Source of the DNA: an uncultured Raoultella sp.
Lineage (GTDB): Bacteria; Pseudomonadota; Gammaproteobacteria; Enterobacterales; Enterobacteriaceae
Assembly: GCA_900759445.1 (NCBI GenBank)
Contig: CAAEVH010000010.1
Coordinates: forward strand, 1 to 64,000
Length of the DNA: 64,000 nucleotides
Direction: 5' to 3'
The position numbers and the translations under genes are program-made. The notes beneath the pieces are model-generated. The model had not been told where the DNA came from. It worked only from the letters and a program-made list of their open reading frames with translations, and did not search any database. Below, piece by piece: positions 29,716-37,847 of the stretch; position 1 is the stretch's first letter; the number at the start of each line of letters is the position of its first letter.

Positions 29716-31893
29716 TTAATAGGTGTTTCTTTCATGGTCCGGAATCTTAAGTTCATCACCGTTTTCTTTATAAAATTTAAGATCGTTATCTTCCGCAACA
29801 AGAGAATGGAGCACATACTTATTCGGCTCCGCCTCAGTCCAGGCGTAACCTTCGGATGAAATCATTCCCCCCTGCGGGATTGTGCTGCACCACTGGTTAA
29901 TTACCACCGAGAGAGACTGTGGGTTTATTTTATTCACATCTTTTTTGCCACCTGGGGTAATTGTTGCCGACGCGGCGCTGATTAACCAGAAGGGCTCGTC
30001 CAGATTATTACCTGTGCCTTTAAACCATTTCTCCGCGATCCAGTCCTCAAAGATTCCGTTTACGTCCACTTTATCCGGGACGTTGGCAGAGACAATATCT
30101 TTGTTCACCACGATGTTGGCCTGGATCGCCACAGCGGCTACCGCGCCCAAAGGTTTCGGATCGTTCTTACTCTTGTAGCTATTCGTCCGGGTTGCCCCCT
30201 GCTGGGTATAGTCGAAATAGCCACCGGTTTTGTTTGCCCCATCATCCTCATCTGCCGCGACAGATGATATGGCGACCGACAGGCGGGGATAGAGGCTACG
30301 CAGCTTGGTTTTACGGTCTTTATCGATACCGGTGACTTTAGGACACGTTTGCAACGGTAAACGAATCACGCCCGGCTCACTTAAGAGCTTGTTGTAATTT
30401 GTACTATCATTTGCGGCTGTATAAACAGGATCAGCTCCTGTCGGACCTTTACCCTGCGGGTAATCGTTTTTGAATGACTGATAAAAGGTGGGGGTGGGCG
30501 TCACCAGCTCATACTGACCATGGAAAGCATCTGCAAATTGGTTAGGTAAGCTACTGGTATCATCATCATCCTGGGTACCGTTTTTAAGCCTGTCAGCATC
30601 AGTTCCATTGTAAGCCACATACCATTTTTCCGGATGCTTGCGCGAGGTATTTTCCATCACGATATTGGCGTACAGCGTGCCGGTGGTGCCTTTGAGCGAG
30701 CTCGGCGAAGCAGGATCTACTTCGCTACCGTCTGTTTTATCCGCGCTGGTACGCAGATGCAGAATGCGATCGTCCGGATTATACGGCGTGCCGTCTGGAT
30801 TAAGCCTGCCATCCGGATTGACGCCGTTGCTGTTCATTGCCGCCAGGCACAGCGTGCTCTTGTTTTGCTCTCTGCTCCAGCACATCGCCGGTTCGTTTTT
30901 ATCTTTGCCCGTTGCATCGCTGCTGGTAATCAGCAGGCGGTCTTCATCAATCGCCGTAATACACGGTCCGGCCTCGCCTTTGGCATCGTTCCAGCACAGT
31001 TTGGCAGCCGGAACAGAACCATCGGCCGCAATATCTTCACTGTTTTTGTCTAAGCTTAAGCGAATGCCGTAACGTTTATTCGCATCGAGCTTGTCCAGAT
31101 TATTGGGAACGTCCCCCATCTGCAGCGGTTGGTCTGCGGCCGTTGTTACCAGGTTAAAATTACCGCTATTGTTGACTTCAAACACCACCGCCTGCAGATA
31201 ACCGAGATCGACGCTTTTCAGCGCTTTTTCCAGCGGCTTAATAAATCCGGCAAAATGGAGGCCTTCGTTCTCGACCTCGTTCTGGTAGACGAGATAGAAG
31301 TCGACACGTTCAATGCCCAACCCGCTGGTGCGATTGTTGTTGACGAAGTCCACGCGTTCCAGCACTAGCTCCAGCGATTCTGCTCCAGGGCGTAGTTCAC
31401 ACGGCAGCATGGATTCCGTCAGCTTGAAGGGCAGTTTCCCTTTCTCAATATTGCCATTTCTACATTCGCTACCCAGAAACAGATAGCGAGAACCCCGGGT
31501 GGGCGATACATCGGTTTGTGTTGACACAGCAGCAGACCAACCGGAATAAAAATTATTATCATCCCTGTCGGGTGAATCCTGTAATGTCCTGTTAGTGACG
31601 CGGTTATCATAATTCGCGATATTGACGTGAGTATTTTTTCCGTATAGTGGGTTGGCTTGTTGTGCGCTATTTGTGGTAGCCAGCTTGTCTTGTGCCACAA
31701 AGCGCATCACGCCGGAAATATCACGGGCGATCATATCAGCGACAATCAGTTGGTGACTTTGCTGGGCTTCTTTTCGTTTATAATTGGCATAAGTCATCAG
31801 GCACATGCCGATAATGGCAAGCACAACAATCATTTCAAGAAGGGTGACGCCTGCCTGACGGCCGTGAGCATTCGTGCTGTGCTTACTTATCAT
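29716..31893 (-). CDS. Type IVb minor pilin, unusually large (TcpB/CofB position)
   Basis: 725 residues. A short leader ending QAG is followed by the class III N-terminus VTLLEMIVVLAIIG with Glu at +5, as prepilin peptidase requires. The N-terminal half resembles pilin and linker domains (SLELVLERVDF, VDFYLVYQN). Residues 299-384 hold two related units (CW-x9-C...DRLLITSSDA and CW-x9-C...DRILHLRTSAD). The C-terminal 300 residues are soluble and form the putative tip domain. TcpB and CofB are about 430 and 520 residues, so this protein is much longer. Such minor pilins start assembly as a trimer at the tip and bind the secreted factor. Confidence 0.85.
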   Translation of the reverse strand: MISKHSTNAHGRQAGVTLLEMIVVLAIIGMCLMTYANYKRKEAQQSHQLIVADMIARDISGVMRFVAQDKLATTNSAQQANPLYGKNTHVNIANYDNRVTNRTLQDSPDRDDNNFYSGWSAAVSTQTDVSPTRGSRYLFLGSECRNGNIEKGKLPFKLTESMLPCELRPGAESLELVLERVDFVNNNRTSGLGIERVDFYLVYQNEVENEGLHFAGFIKPLEKALKSVDLGYLQAVVFEVNNSGNFNLVTTAADQPLQMGDVPNNLDKLDANKRYGIRLSLDKNSEDIAADGSVPAAKLCWNDAKGEAGPCITAIDEDRLLITSSDATGKDKNEPAMCWSREQNKSTLCLAAMNSNGVNPDGRLNPDGTPYNPDDRILHLRTSADKTDGSEVDPASPSSLKGTTGTLYANIVMENTSRKHPEKWYVAYNGTDADRLKNGTQDDDDTSSLPNQFADAFHGQYELVTPTPTFYQSFKNDYPQGKGPTGADPVYTAANDSTNYNKLLSEPGVIRLPLQTCPKVTGIDKDRKTKLRSLYPRLSVAISSVAADEDDGANKTGGYFDYTQQGATRTNSYKSKNDPKPLGAVAAVAIQANIVVNKDIVSANVPDKVDVNGIFEDWIAEKWFKGTGNNLDEPFWLISAASATITPGGKKDVNKINPQSLSVVINQWCSTIPQGGMISSEGYAWTEAEPNKYVLHSLVAEDNDLKFYKENGDELKIPDHERNTY

Positions 31894-31915
31894 TTATAAA
31901 GTCCATTTAGAAGGA

Positions 31916-31938
31916 CTGCCCTCTAATAAAGAGGGCAG
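31916..31938 (-). terminator. Intercistronic hairpin between major and minor pilin genes
   Basis: CTGCCCTCT / AATAA / AGAGGGCAG, a 9-bp stem with a 5-nt loop, lies in the 84-bp gap after the major pilin. It could attenuate transcription or protect the upstream mRNA, so that the major pilin is made in excess. Confidence 0.65.
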
Positions 31939-31977
31939 AATAAGTACAACAAATTAAAAAAATATTGCCAGTATTTA

Positions 31978-32691
31978 TTAACGGCTACCTAAAACGATAG
32001 CGTTAGTTGGACCAGTTGGATCAGTGTCACAGACACCAGTTGCGACGATATTGGCAGGCGTTAACTGATCAGCAGTCGTTGTTTTCAAAATACCACTAGC
32101 AGGGTTAGCAGCAACACTGATATCAATTGCTGCAGCACCTACACCAGACATTGCACCTGCAGCCGCTGTAGTGGTCGCCACATAATCCCATTGAGAACCA
32201 ACCTGTGACACAATGTTACGGCAATCTTCCATCTCCAGTCCGTTGATTACCATAAAGAAAGCCTTATTCTTCGTGGCATCAGCGGCAAGTTTTGCAGGTC
32301 CAATTTCAAAAGCATCGTTAGAGAATCCATTGAACGCTTCACTAGGACCGATTTTACCCATCTTGACCAGACCAACGATTGCGGATAATCCAGTTGATGT
32401 CTCGATCCCAGCTTTTGTTTCTGCATTTGAATCCTGGCGAGCCGGATATTGATCGGAGTCTTTATACGCCTCTGTCATCGCAACACGGACAGAGTTCGTA
32501 TTATCGGTCAGGTCTGAAATATCCTGAGATGTAAACGCACGCTGTGCCAGAATAACCACGCCTGCGGCAATAATACCGATAATGCCCAGTACAATGATAA
32601 TTTCAAGCAGCGTCACGCCTTTCTGCTTTTTCAGCTCACGATACTGCGCTGATTTCCTTTTCCATGAATGAATCATGCTTTTCATATCCAT
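31978..32691 (-). CDS. Type IVb major pilin (TcpA/CofA/LngA/CfcA-like)
   Basis: 237-residue prepilin. A long 25-residue leader (…LKKQKG) is cleaved before VTLLEIIIVLGIIGIIAAGVV, with Glu5 of the mature protein present; a long leader and Val at +1 are features of the type IVb class. The mature protein has about 212 residues, a polymorphic globular domain and the C-terminal disulphide region bounded by Cys157 and Cys221. SD AAGGA precedes the ATG. It is the first gene of the 12-gene operon and should be the most expressed. Confidence 0.93.
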   Translation of the reverse strand: MDMKSMIHSWKRKSAQYRELKKQKGVTLLEIIIVLGIIGIIAAGVVILAQRAFTSQDISDLTDNTNSVRVAMTEAYKDSDQYPARQDSNAETKAGIETSTGLSAIVGLVKMGKIGPSEAFNGFSNDAFEIGPAKLAADATKNKAFFMVINGLEMEDCRNIVSQVGSQWDYVATTTAAAGAMSGVGAAAIDISVAANPASGILKTTTADQLTPANIVATGVCDTDPTGPTNAIVLGSR

Positions 32692-33206
32692 AAATCCTTA
32701 GATATTAGTTGCTGTAAAAAATTAACCCTGCACACATTGTGCCAAAACATTATATGCGGCATTTTTAAGAAAGCACCAGAAGCTAAAAGTTGTGGCGGGA
32801 TAATTAGGAAAAAGGGTGACTGGTCAGATGAGTTGTTTTTGAATCATTTTCCAATTTATGTATTTTATATATAACAAATATCATAAGGTTTTTTTTTGAG
32901 TTATTTTTAGATTACGTTACGGTAATTTTCCTTTTCCGGAGAGTGATATATATTGATGGGGTTAATATATTAAAATTAATATGGATTGGCTTTTATCTAT
33001 TTTGGGTTAAAAATTGAGTTTAGCGGCAGAATAATATTTATCAAGTTAATCGTTTCTGTAACTTACTTATGTAAGCGCCTGGGCTTGCCTTCATACAACT
33101 CGAATTATTTTGGCTATAAATAGATTGATTCACGCGATCGATTTCAAACCTGCGTTGGTGAAAATATGACCTGTGTAAAGAAAAGACGTTGAAAGCGGTG
33201 AAGGGG
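32692..33206. other. AT-rich upstream region of the pilus operon
   Basis: Gap of about 515 bp between the major pilin and the ybhC terminator. A perfect TATAAT on the minus strand (32749-32754), 58 bp upstream of the pilin ATG, is a plausible -10 with no good -35, as for an activator-dependent promoter. Long AT tracts (32860-33020) could bind H-NS. I see no gene, tRNA, transposase or flanking direct repeat. Confidence 0.5.
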
Positions 33207-33230
33207 GCTGGCGGGAGTGTTCCCGCCAGC
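33207..33230 (-). terminator. Hairpin after ybhC
   Basis: GCTGGCGGGA / GTGT / TCCCGCCAGC, a perfect 10-bp GC-rich stem 16 bp beyond the ybhC stop; no clear U-run on either strand. Confidence 0.6.
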
Positions 33231-33246
33231 GGTTTGATGGCTGTGA

Positions 33247-34560
33247 TTACTGCTTCGGTTCGGCAACCACTTTGCTTCCGATACCGCGGTTGTTGTATTC
33301 CCACATGCGGTTGAAGTTGGTGTCGTTCAGGTTGCGCTGGATTTCACCTTTGTCATCTTGTGCACCGGTATTACCGGCAAAAGGACGCTTCGAGATAACG
33401 CTGTCAGCCCATGGTTTTGCCATGTTAAAGCCTTCGTTGATCACGCTGTCGCGGATAACGACCTGACCGTTAGTGTTTGAATCGACATCCAGCGAGCGGC
33501 CCAACTGTGCCACGCCATCACCACTCGCCGTGAAGCGGCTATTTGTGGCGAGGAAGCCGTAGTAGATGTTTGACAGCGTCGCGGGTGCAAACACATAGGC
33601 TTCCTGCTGAGTACGGGAGTTCACAACGCGGAAATCGGTGTTATCGAACACCACGGCGCCGCGACCGGAAACAATATCCACATCGCCTTCAATGTAGCTG
33701 TTGGTTACCAAAGTACGCGGTTGACGATCGTTTTCCAGACGGTTTTGTACGCCGCTGTTAGTCACGAAAAACGTATTCTGGCGACCGAGGATGTTGACCT
33801 TATTGATCTGCACTTTATCGCCATCGGTACGTAGCGCAACGGCCGGGTGATTACCCGCATCAACGCTGTCACCCAGATTGTTTTCGATAGTCAGGTTCTG
33901 CAATTGCAGACCGTTATTTTGCGACCAGACGACGGCAGAACACATCACGCCAATATTCGTGCCGCGCTTGTTCTGGCAATTATCAAACATATACCACGCC
34001 GGTTTACCCGGCATGTATTTACCGCCCGGGTTCACCGTACGACGCCAGTCTGCGGTGCTCATGTCACCATCAATAGCCTGGCCAATTTTCACATCCAGCG
34101 GTTTTTCGCCCATGCCGTACAGCGTCAGACTTCCCGTTGCTGCCGGGATATATACCGTGCCCTGATACTCGCCCGGCATAATCGCGATGTACTGACGTTT
34201 GTTAGTACGTTTGATGATTGCCGCATCAACCGCAGCCTGAATGCTGGTATGGGTGACGCCCTGAGTCCCAGCCGGGCCAACCACGAAGTCAGGCTGTGCA
34301 GGCAGAGAAATAGCAGAAGGGCTCCACGGCGCGGTGTTTGGCGTCAGCGCGGAAAAATAGTGCGCAGCAACGAAGTTTTTCGCTTCATTGGCCGACAAGA
34401 TCGGGCGCGAAGAGGTACCTGGCGCGGTCTGATCGGAAGGAATTTGATCGGGCGGCGTAGAGCTACAGGCGGTCAGCGTCACGCCAAAAGCCATTGCCAG
34501 CGCCAGACGGGAAACTGATGATATGTTCACAGGTTGCTCCGGGCTTTGAAAGTTATCCAT
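33247..34560 (-). CDS. ybhC: YbhC, outer-membrane lipoprotein of the pectinesterase fold
   Basis: 437 residues. Lipobox LTAC gives the lipidated Cys32. A right-handed beta-helix of the carbohydrate esterase 8 family follows (ITLYGMGEKP-like turns, ALRTDGDKVQINKVNILGRQNTFF, GDVDIVSGRGAVVFDN, AYVFAPATL). E. coli YbhC lacks pectinesterase activity and was reported as an acyl-CoA thioesterase; the role is uncertain. The N-terminus is about 10 residues longer than in E. coli. Its start lies 9 bp from the lambda attB core. Confidence 0.92.
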   Translation of the reverse strand: MDNFQSPEQPVNISSVSRLALAMAFGVTLTACSSTPPDQIPSDQTAPGTSSRPILSANEAKNFVAAHYFSALTPNTAPWSPSAISLPAQPDFVVGPAGTQGVTHTSIQAAVDAAIIKRTNKRQYIAIMPGEYQGTVYIPAATGSLTLYGMGEKPLDVKIGQAIDGDMSTADWRRTVNPGGKYMPGKPAWYMFDNCQNKRGTNIGVMCSAVVWSQNNGLQLQNLTIENNLGDSVDAGNHPAVALRTDGDKVQINKVNILGRQNTFFVTNSGVQNRLENDRQPRTLVTNSYIEGDVDIVSGRGAVVFDNTDFRVVNSRTQQEAYVFAPATLSNIYYGFLATNSRFTASGDGVAQLGRSLDVDSNTNGQVVIRDSVINEGFNMAKPWADSVISKRPFAGNTGAQDDKGEIQRNLNDTNFNRMWEYNNRGIGSKVVAEPKQ

Positions 34561-34568
34561 TGAAGCCT

Positions 34569-34583
34569 GCTTTTTTATACTAA
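34569..34583. other. Lambda-type attB core, unoccupied
   Basis: GCTTTTTTATACTAA is identical to the 15-bp common core of phage lambda attachment. Flanks also match E. coli attB (CCT before; TTGAGCGAAACGGGAAGG after, with one change right after the core). It sits upstream of ybhC, as in E. coli. No prophage is present. Confidence 0.9.
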
Positions 34584-34720
34584 GTTGAGCGAAACGGGAA
34601 GGTTAAAAGGTAAAAAGTTGTTTTTATCGCCGTAATGCCCGGCGCGGAGAGTCCGTATATCACAAATACATAACAATTACGGTCCTTCAGGTTGACAACA
34701 TCCGTATAATCAAAAATAAA

Positions 34721-34730
34721 TGTCTATACA
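34721..34730 (+). promoter_or_regulatory. HutC operator upstream of hutI
   Basis: TGTCTATACA, followed by ACC, lies 24 bp before the hutI ATG and is the reverse complement of the core of the hutU operator at 37791-37800. TTGACA (34692-34697) lies upstream as a possible -35. Confidence 0.7.
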
Positions 34731-34753
34731 ACCTATGACAAGTGGTGAGTCGA

Positions 34754-35977
34754 ATGCAGCAATTCTTCCCTGATGATGTTATCTGGCGCAATGTTCGTCT
34801 GGCGACCATGGATCCCGAACGTAACACCCCGTATGGGCTGGTGGAGGGTCATGCGCTGATCGTCCGCCAGGGGAAGATTCGCGATATCGTCCCGGAGTCA
34901 TCGCTCTATCTCACACATGACAATACCTTTGATATGCAGGGCAGGCTAATTACACCAGGCCTGATTGACTGTCATACGCATCTGGTCTTTGGTGGAAACC
35001 GTGCAGGTGAATGGGAGCAGCGGCTAAACGGTGTCTCCTACCAGCAGATAAGCGCCCAGGGCGGGGGTATCAATGCCACCGTATCAGCAACCCGCAGCGC
35101 CAGTGATGAGCAACTCTTACATCTAGCGCATCAGCGTATGGAACAGCTGATCAAAGAAGGCGTTACCTTGCTGGAAATAAAATCCGGTTACGGCCTGGAT
35201 TTGCAGACAGAAGAGAAAATATTGCGTGTGGCAGCGGCGCTGGCGGCGGAGAATATCATTGAAATAAGCCCCACGCTGTTGGCTGCCCATGCGACTCCAG
35301 CAGAATACCGGGATGATCCTGACGGCTATATTACGCTGGTGTGCGAGACCATTTTGCCGCAGCTGTGGGAACAAGGGCTGTTTGAGACCGTCGATCTGTT
35401 TTGTGAAAGCGTGGGTTTTTCGTTGGCACAGAGCGAGCGGGTGTTTCAGGCCGCGCAGGCGTTGGGCATCCCGATTAAAGGCCATGTTGAACAGCTGTCA
35501 TTGCTGGGTGGCGCACAGCTGGTAAGCCGCTACCACGGGTTATCCGCCGATCATATTGAATATCTCGATGAAGCGGGCGTAGCGGCGATGAGCCAAAGCG
35601 GTACGGTCGGCGTACTGCTGCCCGGCGCATTCTATTTCCTTAAAGAGCAACAGCGTCCGCCGGTGGCATTGCTGCGTCAGTATCAGGTACCGATGGCGGT
35701 GGCGACAGATTTTAACCCAGGTACCAGCCCGTTTATCAGCCTGCACTGGGCGATGAATATGGCCTGCGTTCAGTTTGGCTTAACGCCGGAAGAAGCATGG
35801 GCGGGCGTCACCCGTCATGCGGCCCGGGCGCTGGGACGTCATACCACTCATGGTCAATTGAAGGCCGGGTTTGTGGCCGATTTTGTGGTGTGGGATGCCA
35901 CTCTCCCGGTCGAGATCCTGTATGAACCGGGGCGCAACCCGCTCTACCAACGCGTATTCAAAGGACAAATAGTATGA
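34754..35977 (+). CDS. hutI: Imidazolonepropionase
   Basis: 407-residue amidohydrolase hydrolysing 4-imidazolone-5-propionate to formiminoglutamate, third step of histidine degradation. Metal motif [10 protein letters not shown], then IKGHVEQLS, and catalytic Asp in [12 protein letters not shown]. The GTG at 34742 is less likely than the ATG at 34754 (MQQFFPDDV), which matches family length. First gene of hutIGC; its end overlaps the hutG start by 4 bp. Confidence 0.95.
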   Translation: MQQFFPDDVIWRNVRLATMDPERNTPYGLVEGHALIVRQGKIRDIVPESSLYLTHDNTFDMQGRLITPGLIDCHTHLVFGGNRAGEWEQRLNGVSYQQISAQGGGINATVSATRSASDEQLLHLAHQRMEQLIKEGVTLLEIKSGYGLDLQTEEKILRVAAALAAENIIEISPTLLAAHATPAEYRDDPDGYITLVCETILPQLWEQGLFETVDLFCESVGFSLAQSERVFQAAQALGIPIKGHVEQLSLLGGAQLVSRYHGLSADHIEYLDEAGVAAMSQSGTVGVLLPGAFYFLKEQQRPPVALLRQYQVPMAVATDFNPGTSPFISLHWAMNMACVQFGLTPEEAWAGVTRHAARALGRHTTHGQLKAGFVADFVVWDATLPVEILYEPGRNPLYQRVFKGQIV

Positions 35978-36915
35978 CTCACTGGCAACCTGTTTCACCT
36001 GCGCTGTGGCAGGGACGTGATGATCGCGCCGAATCGCCGAATGCGCTGCGCCTGTTTCAGACTATCACGCTGAGCCCGACATTTAGCCCAGAAATGTATC
36101 GCGAGCAGATAGCGCTGCTCGGGTTTGCCTGCGACGAAGGCGTGAAACGTAATCAGGGCCGGACGGGAGCCGCCGGAGCGCCCGATGTGCTGCGCAAGGC
36201 GCTGGCGAATTTAGCCAGCCACGATGGGCATCATCGGCTGGTGGATCTGGGAAATATTGTGGCCCAGGCCCCCGATCTTGAGGGCGCGCAGCAGGCGCTA
36301 CGCAATGCGGTGCAGCGCTGTCAGCAGGAGAATATACGTACCTTTGTTCTGGGAGGAGGACACGAAACCGCATTTGCGCACGGCGCAGGCGTGCTGGATG
36401 CGTTCCCGCAGGCGAAAGTGGGGATCGTCAACTTCGATGCGCATCTCGATTTGCGCCATGCCGATCAGGCTACTTCCGGTACACCGTTTCGCCAACTGGC
36501 GCAGCTTTGCGATGAACAGCAGCGTGAATTTCACTATGCCTGTATCGGCGTCAGTCGGGCGGCAAACACCCAGGCGCTATGGGATGAGGCGCAACGGCTC
36601 GGTGTGACCGTGGTGGAGGATCTGTTCTGTGCAACGGCGCAGGCGCAGTTAGCGCAGTTTGTCGCCAACCTGGATGTTATCTATCTGACTATCGATCTCG
36701 ACGTGCTGCCGGTGTGGGAAATGCCCGGCGTGTCGGCACCCGCTGCGCTGGGCGTACCGTTGGCGACGCTGCTGAATCTGATTGAACCCCTGTGTCGTAG
36801 CGGTAAACTGCAGGCGGTGGATATGGTTGAATTTAATCCACGCTTTGACGATGATGGCAGAGCGGCGCGCGTTGCGGCGCGATTAGGTTGGCAAATCGCG
36901 CACTGGTGGCACTGA
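35974..36915 (+). CDS. hutG: Formimidoylglutamase
   Basis: 313-residue arginase/ureohydrolase-family enzyme hydrolysing N-formimidoyl-L-glutamate to glutamate and formamide. The manganese-binding motifs [20 protein letters not shown] and TIDLDVLP carry the expected His and Asp ligands. Coupled to hutI by an ATGA overlap. It completes the pathway of HutH, HutU and HutI. Confidence 0.95.
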   Translation: MTHWQPVSPALWQGRDDRAESPNALRLFQTITLSPTFSPEMYREQIALLGFACDEGVKRNQGRTGAAGAPDVLRKALANLASHDGHHRLVDLGNIVAQAPDLEGAQQALRNAVQRCQQENIRTFVLGGGHETAFAHGAGVLDAFPQAKVGIVNFDAHLDLRHADQATSGTPFRQLAQLCDEQQREFHYACIGVSRAANTQALWDEAQRLGVTVVEDLFCATAQAQLAQFVANLDVIYLTIDLDVLPVWEMPGVSAPAALGVPLATLLNLIEPLCRSGKLQAVDMVEFNPRFDDDGRAARVAARLGWQIAHWWH

Positions 36916-36919
36916 TATA

Positions 36920-36943
36920 CCTGATGGCGTTGCGCTTATCAGG
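36920..36943. repeat. Single REP-like palindrome
   Basis: CCTGAT...ATCAGG (CCTGATGGCGTTGCGCTTATCAGG minus its middle) is one REP unit in the hutG-hutC gap. Confidence 0.7.
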
Positions 36944-37002
36944 TTCGGGTAATGTCTGTAAACTGTACCCACTCACATTCTCAGCTTAAGGAAGGCTTAC
37001 GC

Positions 37003-37722
37003 ATGCTCCCATCCCGTTCTGCTCCGGCACCTTTTTACGAAAAGGTCAAACAGGAGATCAGCGAAAAGATTGCCAGCGGTATCTGGCAACCTCACGATCG
37101 CATTCCCTCTGAGGCGGAGCTGGTGGCGCAGTATGGTTTCAGCCGCATGACCATCAACCGGGCGCTGCGTGAGTTAACGGATGAAGGGTTACTGGTTCGT
37201 TTGCAGGGCGTAGGGACGTTTGTCGCCGAGCCGAAGGGCCAGTCTGCGCTGTTTGAAATTCGCAGCATCGCGGATGAAATCAACGCCCGTCAGCATCAGC
37301 ACCGCTGCCAGGTGATCACGCTGGAACGAACCCAGGCAAGCGCGCAGCAAGCTTTGGTGTTAAACGTCAAAGAAGGCACCTCCATTTTTCACTCTGTCAT
37401 GGTGCACTACGAGAACGAACTGCCGGTGCAGATTGAAGATCGCTGCGTGAATGCCGAAATTGTGCCAGCGTATCTGGCGCAGGATTACAGCCAGACTACG
37501 CCGCATGCGTATCTGTCGCTGATAGCCCCTTTAACGGAAGGCGAGCATATTGTTGAAGCGGTCCGCGCCAGTGCCGAAGAGTGCGCGCTGCTGAATATCA
37601 AAGAACACGATCCCTGTCTGCTGATCCGCCGTAAAACCTGGTCTGCGTCATCCATTGTCTCTCATGCCCGTTTGCTCTTCCCGGGTTCCCGCTATCGCCT
37701 GCAAGGGCGGTTTATGTCCTGA
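37003..37722 (+). CDS. hutC: Histidine utilisation repressor HutC
   Basis: 239-residue GntR/HutC-family repressor. N-terminal winged helix (FYEKVKQEISEKIASGIWQPHDRIPSEAELVAQYGFSRMTI region) and a C-terminal UTRA effector domain (SIFHSVMVHYENELPVQIEDR...YRLQGRF). It releases DNA on binding urocanate. ATG at 37003 follows AAGGAAGG. Its palindromic operators lie before hutI and hutU, so it controls its own unit and hutUH. Confidence 0.94.
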   Translation: MLPSRSAPAPFYEKVKQEISEKIASGIWQPHDRIPSEAELVAQYGFSRMTINRALRELTDEGLLVRLQGVGTFVAEPKGQSALFEIRSIADEINARQHQHRCQVITLERTQASAQQALVLNVKEGTSIFHSVMVHYENELPVQIEDRCVNAEIVPAYLAQDYSQTTPHAYLSLIAPLTEGEHIVEAVRASAEECALLNIKEHDPCLLIRRKTWSASSIVSHARLLFPGSRYRLQGRFMS

Positions 37723-37787
37723 AAAGCGTGATTGCTGCCGCAGTATAATAAAATTGTATCTTTTTTGTTAAAAGCACGCTTGCGACA

Positions 37788-37803
37788 ACTTGTATAGACA
37801 AGT
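37788..37803 (+). promoter_or_regulatory. HutC operator of hutUH
   Basis: ACTTGT-ATAG-ACAAGT is a perfect 16-bp inverted repeat 45 bp upstream of hutU, close to the HutC consensus CTTGTATGTACAAG known from pseudomonads. Confidence 0.82.
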
Positions 37804-37847
37804 ATATGTTACTTATCTGTCCGATCGTTCGCGAGGAGTGCTCTACC

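Noticed and set aside
20344..32691. Naming the operon cfc, cof or lng outright
   Set aside because: The gene order fits this family, but without alignment I cannot tell which one, and the hydrolase, minor-pilin length and secreted protein differ from what I know of cof/lng.
33041..33304. 87-codon frame in the pilin-ybhC gap
   Set aside because: It overlaps the ybhC 3' end and its hairpin, and its protein resembles nothing.
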